Below, in pieces: positions 15,347 to 19,992 of a DNA stretch of 21,612 nucleotides (the first letter of the stretch is position 1; every line of letters starts with the position of its first letter). The DNA is from a virus. The notes beneath the pieces were generated by a model. It did not search any database. It was not told where the DNA came from and saw only the letters and a program-made list of their open reading frames with translations. The position numbers and the translations under genes were made by a program. Where the stretch lies: positions 1-21,612 of IMG/VR virus record IMGVR_UViG_3300036835_000269. One strand, written 5' to 3'.

Positions 15347-15738
15347 GCATCCACCGTGCCGCCGGCGTCGATCGAGGGCCGGTCGTCGATCAGCGTCCCG
15401 TGCGCCAGCGCGTCCAGGAAGACGTGGACGTTCGCGCCGATGTGAGCCATGTGGTGCTCGCCCGAATCGGGGTCAATGTCCTCGCCATCGTTCAGCGCGG
15501 CGATGTGCCGGCGCACCGCGGCCACGTAGGTCGTGATGCGGATCGCGTCCCGCCGCCAGTTGCGGGCGCCGTACTTCTCGGCGCCGTGCTGGAGGACGCG
15601 GCTGATCGGCTCGTCCGCCGCGCGCTCCAGGCGCTCGAGCGGGGCCTTGCCGTCCTTCTGCGCCTGGACGTACTTCGGGTTCTCGGCGTGGATCTCGTGA
15701 TGGGCGGCCATGAAGTTCGGTCCCATTGCGTGCGCCAT
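15343..15738 (-). CDS. dATP/dGTP diphosphohydrolase-family protein (MazZ-like, formerly DUF5664)
   Basis: 131 aa. The pattern HGAEKYGARNWRRD (51-64), YVAAVRRHIAALNDGEDIDP (71-90), SGEHHMAHIGANVHVFLDA (92-110) and DDRP (118-121) is that of the phage family named for dATP/dGTP diphosphohydrolase (N-terminal domain), in the MazG-like all-alpha pyrophosphohydrolase group. Members hydrolyse dNTPs to dNMP and diphosphate; in 2-aminoadenine phages MazZ supplies dGMP for base-Z synthesis. The family is also found in phages without base Z. GGAGGGG lies six bases before ATG 15738, which directly follows the upstream TAG. The neighbour upstream is an HD hydrolase like DatZ. Activity is inferred. Confidence 0.75.
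   Translation of the reverse strand: MAHAMGPNFMAAHHEIHAENPKYVQAQKDGKAPLERLERAADEPISRVLQHGAEKYGARNWRRDAIRITTYVAAVRRHIAALNDGEDIDPDSGEHHMAHIGANVHVFLDALAHGTLIDDRPSIDAGGTVDA
15347..15375 (-). promoter_or_regulatory. Start-associated element, copy E, inside the preceding coding region
   Basis: TCGATCGACGCCGG begins exactly 29 nt before ATG 15346, as in copies A-D, but here the element encodes the last residues (SIDAGGTVDA) of the diphosphohydrolase-family protein. The 3' half diverges; GCA-N7-TGC can form a three-pair stem, and GGTGG could act as a weak ribosome binding site. Confidence 0.6.
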
Positions 15739-16263
15739 CTATCGCCCCTCCAGGAGTTGCCGGTGTCGTGCAAGGAACTGCGCCTCGGCCGTGTCGGGCG
15801 TCAGCCCGAGCGGCCACGGCGGCGACCAGGTGGGGGGCTCCGTGTTCCCCCAGTACTCACCCAGCCCGCCGCTCGCCTTGAGTTCGTACGCCTCGATCCG
15901 CAGAGCCATCCTGTCCGCCCACTTCACGTCGGCCTCGGTCATCGTCGAGACCGGGAAGCCGAACGCGTCGGCGACCGCCTGGTCGATGCGCTTCGTGAGT
16001 CCCTTCCAGCCGATCAGGTGCTGCTTGAGCGGCGTCGGAATATCTCCCAGATACGCCTCGTGGCTGTCGTGATGCAGCGTCCCCAGTCCCGGGACCAGGG
16101 ACTCGCAGAGCAGCGCGTGCTCGGCGACCGAGTAGAAGCGCTCCGTATGCCCGTTGAACCGGCACATCTGCGACAGGGCGCGGGCGATGTCGACAACGTC
16201 GATCTGGTCAGCCGTCGGCTGGTCGTAGTCGAGGTACCCTCCGCTGTAGGTCTCCAGCTTCAC
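15739..16263 (-). CDS. HD-domain nucleotide phosphohydrolase (YfbR/DatZ-like)
   Basis: 174 aa from GTG 16263, with AAGGAG five bases upstream and a GTGA overlap with the endonuclease stop. The HD metal-binding set is visible: H49 (YSVAEHALL), H65-D66 (LHHDSHEAYLGDIPTPLK) and D117 (WADRMAL); QIDVVDIARALSQMCRFNGH near 20-39 is the conserved N-terminal part. Family members remove phosphates from deoxynucleotides; DatZ of cyanophage S-2L is a triphosphohydrolase that destroys dATP and is of similar size. Lying next to a MazZ-like gene, it fits control of the purine dNTP pool. Substrate specificity cannot be read, and many phages carry such genes without modified adenine. Confidence 0.85.
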   Translation of the reverse strand: MKLETYSGGYLDYDQPTADQIDVVDIARALSQMCRFNGHTERFYSVAEHALLCESLVPGLGTLHHDSHEAYLGDIPTPLKQHLIGWKGLTKRIDQAVADAFGFPVSTMTEADVKWADRMALRIEAYELKASGGLGEYWGNTEPPTWSPPWPLGLTPDTAEAQFLARHRQLLEGR

Positions 16264-16616
16264 GCTCGCTCCTTGAGGTAGGCGGCCGCAGCCAGCAGCC
16301 AGTCGGGGGTCATCCAGGCAGGGAGGGCGCGGTTGCAACGAGCGCACAGCAACCCTCGTGGCTTTCCTGATCGGTGATCGTGGTCGCGGTCCAGCCGGCG
16401 AGAGCCGGGGCCGCGCTTGCAGATCGCGCAGTGCTCGCCGCCGTTGAGCTCGGCGTACTGCTCGTAGGTGAGTTCGAGTGCCGCGTAGTGCCCCGCCCGC
16501 CTCTTCGGCGGGCGGGGCTTCCCGCAGCCCGAGCACTTCCGGGTACGTGGAAGGTTGTGGGTGCCGCAGACCGCGCCGGCGGACTGACGCCGGCAGGTCC
16601 ACCCGCGGGCTCTCAC
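16260..16616 (-). CDS. Endonuclease VII-like HNH nuclease with extra N-terminal zinc finger
   Basis: 118 aa from GTG 16616 (GTGA overlap with the preceding gene). The C-terminal part is a recombination-endonuclease-VII type His-Me finger: C63-x2-C66, RDHDHRSGKPRGLLC with D78/H79/D80/H81, C91-x2-C94, then NRALPAWMTPDWLLAAAAYL. T4 endonuclease VII resolves branched DNA before packaging; many phage relatives are nicking or structure-specific nucleases. The N-terminal 35 residues (W6, C8, C17, N21, C28, C31, then KPRPPK) match the W-C-C-N-C-C order of RanBP2-type zinc fingers except for a longer first Cys spacing. It lies just before the nucleotide hydrolases. Confidence 0.85.
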   Translation of the reverse strand: MRARGWTCRRQSAGAVCGTHNLPRTRKCSGCGKPRPPKRRAGHYAALELTYEQYAELNGGEHCAICKRGPGSRRLDRDHDHRSGKPRGLLCARCNRALPAWMTPDWLLAAAAYLKERA

Positions 16617-16786
16617 CGACGCTCGTCCTTCGTCGCGGCCAGCGAGCGGCGATTGAGCTCCAGGTCGCGATGCGCGGCCTCCCTGGTGTCGCGCAGCGGG
16701 CCGCACCAGCCGTCGCGGCCGGCGGCGTAGTAGTAGATCGGCGAGCCGTAGACATCCGACTGCAGGGTCTCGACGCGATCGGTCAT
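16613..16786 (-). CDS. Small unknown protein
   Basis: 57 aa starting at ATG 16786; GGAGG four bases upstream decides this start over a longer frame. Sequence TDRVETLQSDVYGSPIYYYAAGRDGWCGPLRDTREAAHRDLELNRRSLAATKDERR: a short beta hairpin-like part with aromatic residues and a charged helix. Overlaps both neighbours by four bases. No family recognised. Confidence 0.7.
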   Translation of the reverse strand: MTDRVETLQSDVYGSPIYYYAAGRDGWCGPLRDTREAAHRDLELNRRSLAATKDERR

Positions 16787-16977
16787 GCGTCCTCCGTGCG
16801 CTTGAGCGTCGCCAGGTGCGTGGTGCAGCACCAGACTTCCTGCGCGACGCGGATGGTCTTGGAGCCCTTCGGCGACCCCTTACGCAGGGTCAGCTTCTGG
16901 TTGGTCTCGGTGCCGCACCAGGCGCAGGGGCCGCGGTCGGGCGGCGGGGAGACCGGGATGGACGTCTGTCCGGTCAC
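16783..16977 (-). CDS. Small Cys-rich (zinc ribbon-like) protein
   Basis: 64 aa, GTG start at 16977 overlapping the previous stop (GTGA). C-x2-C (CAWCG, about residue 18) and a later CC-x2-H (VWCCTTHLATLK) flank a basic strand region (KLTLRKGSPKGSKTIRVAQE), a layout expected for a small zinc-binding, possibly nucleic-acid-contacting protein. The same style of small Cys pair proteins occurs in early regions of many actinophages. Function unknown. Confidence 0.7.
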   Translation of the reverse strand: MTGQTSIPVSPPPDRGPCAWCGTETNQKLTLRKGSPKGSKTIRVAQEVWCCTTHLATLKRTEDA

Positions 16978-17078
16978 TTCATCATCCCCACCATGCGCAT
17001 GACGTTGTCCAGGTCGATCGGCGGGAAGACGACGACCGGTGGCTTCAGCAGCCAGGGGCGACGGGGCGGAAGGCGCAT
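16974..17078 (-). CDS. Very small protein, 34 aa
   Basis: A short frame fitted exactly between two genes: its ATG at 17078 shares a base with the upstream TGA (TGATG), and its own TGA overlaps the next GTG start. GAGGGGGG lies just upstream. The product begins MRLPPRRPWLLKPPVVVF and ends with a Met-rich helix (NVMRMVGMMK). Tight packing on both sides and a ribosome binding site argue for a real gene; function unknown. Confidence 0.6.
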   Translation of the reverse strand: MRLPPRRPWLLKPPVVVFPPIDLDNVMRMVGMMK

Positions 17079-17473
17079 CACCAGCCCCCCTCGGTGTGGA
17101 CGAACTCGGTGCCGCGGAAGAACGCAGACAAAGCGACCGGCGGCTGCTCGATGCCGTTGACGTAGCGCGCGCCCTTGTTCGCCAGGAACATCACCTGCAC
17201 CAGACCGCGCTCGTCCTCCTGCAGGACGGCCACCACGGTGCGCACGCCCATGACGCCGGCGTCGGCGAGACGGTGCTTGGCGACCGTCAGCAGCTGCTCG
17301 CGCCGGGAGTCGTATCCGTCCGACCCCACCTGGGCGCGGACGGGCTCCAGCTTCTCGATCGCCTCGGGCGGCGCGTCCGGGCAGCGGACGGTCAGGAACG
17401 CCTCGTGGGGGGTGTCGAGCTCGCGGCGGTTCGACGCCTTGCCGCTGACCGGGTCGCCGGGCTTCCAGGTCAT
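17078..17473 (-). CDS. Unknown protein between the methyltransferase and small Cys-rich genes
   Basis: 131 aa, family not recognised. An alpha/beta pattern: MTWKPGDPVSGKASNRRELDTPHEAFLTVRCPDAPPEAIEKLEPVRAQVGSD, a helix REQLLTVAKHRLADAGVMGVRTVVAVLQEDERGLVQVMFLANKGARYVNG, and an aromatic end. No catalytic motif is evident. ATG 17473 overlaps the methyltransferase stop (ATGA) and its TGA touches the next start, so it is part of the same translational chain. Confidence 0.7.
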   Translation of the reverse strand: MTWKPGDPVSGKASNRRELDTPHEAFLTVRCPDAPPEAIEKLEPVRAQVGSDGYDSRREQLLTVAKHRLADAGVMGVRTVVAVLQEDERGLVQVMFLANKGARYVNGIEQPPVALSAFFRGTEFVHTEGGW

Positions 17474-18087
17474 GCCGTCACCGGCGCGTTCGCCTCGAAG
17501 ACCGCCCGGGCGAAGCCCATTGGTGTCGCACTGCGGAGATCTGCACGGTCGGCCGTCGGGGGGAGGCGATGCATCCGACTACCGTCCGTAGGCTCGACGG
17601 GGCGGGGCTCGGGCATCCGGAAGCCGCCGCCGGTCCACAGGCACGTCTTCTTCGTGTAGGTGTCGCCGGCGGGCTCCAGGTAGCCGCCGAAGTCGCAGGG
17701 GTCGAAGACGTGATCCGGCTTGCGGTGGTGGGAGGAGAGAACCCCGACGGGGTTCTCAATGAAGTACGGGGCGCCCGACCACTCCGCGGCGACCAGGCAA
17801 GCGTTGAACAGTTCAAGGGCGTCCGTCAGTAGCGGCAGCCCCTTGGCCTGGAAGTCTCGGGCGCCGCTGACCGCCAAGTGCGTGCAGGGCGGGAAGGCAG
17901 CCACGAGGGCGATCTCGCCGGCGGGCGGCGTCCATGAGCGGACGTCCCCCCAGACGAAGTTGACGCCGTCCTCGTGGCGGGCGCGGCGAATCGAGTGCTG
18001 GACGTCGACCGCGTAACACTCGTAGCCGGCGTCGGCCCATGGCCGCAGGAGGTTGCCGGTCAGGTCGCAGAGGGAGACGACGATCAC
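17470..18087 (-). CDS. C5-cytosine DNA methyltransferase-like protein (short form)
   Basis: 205 aa from GTG 18087, overlapping the upstream stop (GTGA). Motif I-like SLCDLTGNLLRPWADAGYECYAVD (5-28), motif IV AFPPCTHLAVSG with the catalytic-type Cys68, and motif VI-like FIENPVGVLSS (109-119) are all present. The part TKKTCLWTGGGF (145-156) is common in phage members of this family. The full target-recognition domain of host C5 methyltransferases is missing, as in many phage short forms, so the target and even the chemistry (5-methylation of C versus a modified reaction) are uncertain. Possible role: protecting phage DNA from restriction. It heads the nucleic-acid metabolism part of the leftward array. 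Confidence 0.8.
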   Translation of the reverse strand: MIVVSLCDLTGNLLRPWADAGYECYAVDVQHSIRRARHEDGVNFVWGDVRSWTPPAGEIALVAAFPPCTHLAVSGARDFQAKGLPLLTDALELFNACLVAAEWSGAPYFIENPVGVLSSHHRKPDHVFDPCDFGGYLEPAGDTYTKKTCLWTGGGFRMPEPRPVEPTDGSRMHRLPPTADRADLRSATPMGFARAVFEANAPVTA

Positions 18088-18185
18088 CGCTTGAGCCCCT
18101 TCGCATGGGCGGCGCGGCGGGCCGCCCTACGCCGGCGATGGCGGGCGGGGTAGCTGGCCTTGGTCTTGGGATGGCGCTTGCTCAC
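18084..18185 (-). CDS. Tiny, very basic protein (33 aa)
   Basis: Starts at GTG 18185 with AGGAGGT eight bases upstream, the strongest ribosome binding site of this area. Sequence SKRHPKTKASYPARHRRRRAARRAAHAKGLKR, more than half Arg/Lys/His, so it should bind nucleic acid or acidic partners. Its stop overlaps the methyltransferase start. A longer in-frame start at 18314 would cover the hairpin at 18226-18254 and is not preferred. Function unknown. Confidence 0.7.
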   Translation of the reverse strand: MSKRHPKTKASYPARHRRRRAARRAAHAKGLKR

Positions 18186-18225
18186 TGCGGCGGACCTCCT
18201 GGTTCGTGGGTCCTGTGGACCGGGA

Positions 18226-18254
18226 GAGGGGCCGGGCGCTAAGCCCGGCCCCTC
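18226..18254. terminator. Strong hairpin between HNH gene and downstream operon
   Basis: Perfect 12-bp stem GAGGGGCCGGGC / GCCCGGCCCCTC with loop GCTAA, followed by no T-run on either strand. GGACC/GGTCC outside it can lengthen the stem. It lies 57 bases after the HNH stop (leftward reading) and 41 bases before the next start codon, so it probably separates or attenuates the two units. Confidence 0.55.
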
Positions 18255-18310
18255 AATGGGTGGTCCGCCAGGTGCCACTAGGAGTGTGTCAGATGCACCA
18301 GATGGAGGCG

Positions 18311-18721
18311 TCACTCTGACGCATGGTGCGCAGCATGGCAGGTGGCGCAGAGGACGTCACACTTGGCGACCTCGGCCCAGATCTGCGCCCAGGTCGCGCG
18401 ATGGTCGACCATGCGGGAGACCTCGGCCACCTTCGTCGCCGGGTCGCGGTGGTGGAGGTGCAGGTCCTCGGCGGCGCCGCAGTGCCGACAGCCGCGCTCG
18501 GCGCGGTACGCCGCTACAGCGGCGCGCTTGCGCGCCTTGTCGCGCTTCCGCTGCGCAGGGACGTCGCCTCGTGCGCCGTCGAGCCCCTCAGCCCGGCGCC
18601 GGCGCTTGTACTCGGCCCGACAGAGCTTGCACTGCCCCCGAGTATCGCGAGGGGGGTTCTCGCCGTGGGCCTCGACGCAGCCCGGAGTCCGTGGTCGTCC
18701 GCGTGCCATACGTTCCAGCAT
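18311..18721 (-). CDS. HNH endonuclease
   Basis: 136 aa. Two Cys pairs (C31-x2-C34 and C78-x2-C81) are followed by LHLHHRDPATK (88-97) and CDVLCATCHAAHH (121-133), the H-N-H/His-Me finger with zinc-binding cysteines. A basic stretch (KRRRRAEGLDGARGDVPAQRKRDKARKR) lies between. It stands alone ahead of the array, separated by a hairpin from the next gene, which fits either a free-standing homing endonuclease or an early nuclease. Start ATG 18721; a second in-frame ATG (18709, MARGRP) is possible and no strong ribosome binding site decides. Confidence 0.8.
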   Translation of the reverse strand: MLERMARGRPRTPGCVEAHGENPPRDTRGQCKLCRAEYKRRRRAEGLDGARGDVPAQRKRDKARKRAAVAAYRAERGCRHCGAAEDLHLHHRDPATKVAEVSRMVDHRATWAQIWAEVAKCDVLCATCHAAHHASE

Positions 18722-18727
18722 GACACA

Positions 18728-18749
18728 CCACCCCGATGGAGCGGGGTGG
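18728..18749. repeat. 8-bp hairpin in the leader of the HNH gene
   Basis: CCACCCCG-ATGGAG-CGGGGTGG, perfect, six-base loop. On the minus strand it lies six bases before ATG 18721 and could sequester the only G-rich ribosome-binding candidate (GGGGTGG). Confidence 0.5.
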
Positions 18750-18905
18750 GGCGGGAATTAGCCAAGCGGAGCTCGAATCTGACCGACCGGGAGTCCCAAC
18801 GGGACGCGTCGCGCGGAGGGGGGTGACACCTTTGGCACCCTTTGCTAAGGCATGTTCTGGACCCGACCGTGTGGAGTCACAGAGATGGGCGACGCGCGCG
18901 ATCTT

Positions 18906-18929
18906 CCCCCCGCCCCCGCCCCCCGCCCC
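18906..18929 (-). other. G-quadruplex motif
   Basis: The minus strand reads G4-C-G6-C-G5-C-G6: four G-runs of at least four, each separated by one base. Single-base loops and long runs are the most stable class of G-quadruplex. It lies upstream of the leftward array in noncoding DNA. Confidence 0.7.
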
Positions 18930-19142
18930 TAGCGCCTGCGGCCGATGGTTGAGCCATGTTTTGGCCGTGGTCCGTGGTCGAATGCTGTGTGCGTGGCAGC
19001 ATGCGCAGAGCAAGCGCCGATGTACACAGGGATTGCGCCCTGTCACTGGGATAGACAGGGGGGCAATGGCCGGCGCTCCTGTACACGGGCGTGCGAGAGC
19101 TCGCGCCTGGACGCCGTGATAGCGCCACCGCGAGCGCAGTGA

Positions 19143-19187
19143 TCGGCTACCGAACTGGACTGGACTGGACTGGACTGGACTAGCCGA
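19143..19187. repeat. Pentamer tandem repeat inside an inverted repeat
   Basis: Five full copies of ACTGG plus a partial ACT (19154-19181) are framed by TCGGCTA (19143-19149) and TAGCCGA (19181-19187), a perfect 7-bp inverted repeat. The repeat is not in a gene. Confidence 0.85.
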
Positions 19188-19270
19188 GCCTCTATGGCTG
19201 CGCGATGTACCAGTCTGCCCGACTGAGGGCGCAGTTCGACCAGGGAGCGGGAACGGGGAGCCACGCGCCA

Positions 19271-19289
19271 GCGCCGCTAGGCGCGGCGC
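19271..19289. repeat. 7-bp GC hairpin
   Basis: GCGCCGC-TAGGC-GCGGCGC, perfect stem with a five-base loop, in the noncoding region just before the GAGCG cluster. Confidence 0.5.
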
Positions 19290-19307
19290 ATGGCGCTGCG
19301 ATGCGAG

Positions 19308-19373
19308 GAGCGGAAGCCCCGCAGCGAGAGAGCGCGTGAGCGAAGCGAGCGCTCCGAGTGAGAGCGTAGAGCG
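19308..19373 (+). repeat. GAGCG word cluster
   Basis: GAGCG occurs at 19308, 19330, 19338, 19347, 19362 and 19369; the copy at 19347 is part of the palindrome GAGCGCTC. Spacing between neighbouring copies is mostly 7-15 bases. Iteron-like in appearance, but in GC-rich DNA such a short word can cluster by chance. Confidence 0.4.
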
Positions 19374-19396
19374 AATGCCGATCTAGGCGCGTCATC

Positions 19397-19411
19397 TGTG
19401 ACTTGGTCACA
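19397..19411. promoter_or_regulatory. Operator-like palindrome 1
   Basis: TGTGAC-TTG-GTCACA, a perfect 6-bp inverted repeat with a three-base centre, 17 bases upstream of the -35 box of the rightward promoter. It has the size of a site for a dimeric HTH regulator. Confidence 0.55.
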
Positions 19412-19414
19412 CAT

Positions 19415-19445
19415 CACGCTGACGCTCTTGACTTGTGTCAGCGTG
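19415..19445. promoter_or_regulatory. Operator-like palindrome 2 spanning the -35 box
   Basis: CACGCTGAC (19415-19423) and GTCAGCGTG (19437-19445) form a perfect 9-bp inverted repeat with a 13-base spacer that contains the -35 hexamer. A protein bound here would block RNA polymerase. Confidence 0.6.
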
Positions 19446-19463
19446 CGACCGATGATATGCCTA
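19428..19463 (+). promoter_or_regulatory. Rightward promoter, predicted leaderless
   Basis: -35 TTGACT (19428-19433), 17-bp spacer, -10 GATGAT (19451-19456). The start codon ATG begins at 19463, seven bases after the -10 box, where transcription should start, so the mRNA would be leaderless. Confidence 0.65.
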
Positions 19464-19684
19464 TGACCGATCACACACGCCGGCCCATGACGCCCGCTGA
19501 AGCCGCGGCCGCCTTCCTGACCGCCGCGGAGCTCTACGACGCGAAATACGCGGCGAGCAGTCCGTCTAGCCGCTGGCCGTCCATCCGGCGCCGTTACGAG
19601 CGGATGTGGGACGACGACCAGCTGCCGCCTCTGGGCGTGAGGCGCCAGCCGCAGTCACCCGCACACGTCAAGGAGCGCGGCTAG
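19463..19684 (+). CDS. Small unknown protein, first gene of the rightward operon
   Basis: 73 aa from ATG 19463, chosen because a -10 box lies six bases upstream; the longer frame from 19403 would start inside the operator. The sequence MTDHTRRPMTPAEAAAAFLTAAELYDAKYAASSPSSRWPSIRRRYERMWDDDQ has one amphipathic helix and a basic, Pro-containing tail. No family recognised. There is no ribosome binding site, as expected for a leaderless transcript. Being first behind a regulated promoter, it is likely an early product. Confidence 0.7.
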   Translation: MTDHTRRPMTPAEAAAAFLTAAELYDAKYAASSPSSRWPSIRRRYERMWDDDQLPPLGVRRQPQSPAHVKERG

Positions 19685-19694
19685 ACGCGTTCAG

Positions 19695-19730
19695 CCACGG
19701 ACGTCGCGCCTAGCCGCGCGACGTCTGTGG
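19695..19730 (+). terminator. Long hairpin between first and second gene of the operon
   Basis: CCACGGACGTCGCGC / GCGCGACGTCTGTGG with loop CTAGCC: ten perfect inner pairs, one G-U pair in RNA, and four outer pairs. No T-run follows, so it is an attenuator, RNA-processing site or stabilising stem rather than a full terminator. Confidence 0.6.
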
Positions 19731-19773
19731 GTGAGCCGTCCGGCCACCACAACTACCAGAGAGGCAGGAAGCC

Positions 19774-19992
19774 GTGTCCAAGAAGGATTTCGAGCTCATA
19801 GCCCGCGTACTGCGCGAGTCGCACCTCGGACTCACGTTTGAAGGGCGCATCACTCGCGAGGGGCTGGCGCGTGAGTTCGCCGACGCTCTCGCAGACACCA
19901 ATCTGCGTTTCGACTACCACCGCTTCATCGCCGCATGCGTGGGCAAGGACAGCCACGACAGTGCCGGGCGCACTGTCCGCTACTCGCGATGA
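19774..19992 (+). CDS. Small phage protein of a widespread unknown family
   Basis: 72 aa, GTG 19774 with AGGAAG just upstream. MSKKDFELIARVLRESHLGLTFEGRITREGLAREFADALADTNLRFDYHRFIAACVGKD resembles small hypothetical proteins common in phages and some bacteria (KDFELIA..LR.......LA..FAD.L...N.RFD..RF...C). All-helical. Function unknown. Its TGA overlaps the next ATG (ATGA). Confidence 0.8.
   Translation: MSKKDFELIARVLRESHLGLTFEGRITREGLAREFADALADTNLRFDYHRFIAACVGKDSHDSAGRTVRYSR

Larger units (their letters stand above)
18722..19462. other. 741-bp noncoding control region between divergent units
   Basis: No convincing coding sequence in either direction. In order it holds: a hairpin (18728-18749), a short GTCCC-AAC-GGGAC stem near 18793, a C-rich run that is a G-quadruplex on the minus strand (18906-18929), two TGTACA palindromes about 60 bp apart (19023 and 19081) with stems such as CAGGG-N6-CCCTG between them, a pentamer repeat inside an inverted repeat (19143-19187), a GC hairpin (19271-19289), a cluster of GAGCG words (19308-19373), and a rightward promoter with two operator-like palindromes. 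I see no clear minus-strand promoter for the leftward array. Taken together, an origin of replication or main transcription switch is a reasonable inference. Confidence 0.5.

Noticed and set aside
18751-18790. tRNA-like wording (TTAGCCAAGCGG, CTCGAATC) in the noncoding region
   Set aside because: No acceptor, anticodon or T stem can be paired on either strand; not a tRNA and no clear attachment site.
18760-18900. Minus-strand promoter for the leftward array
   Set aside because: Candidates such as GCTAAT with a poor -35, or TGTGAC with GAACAT, match too weakly to report.
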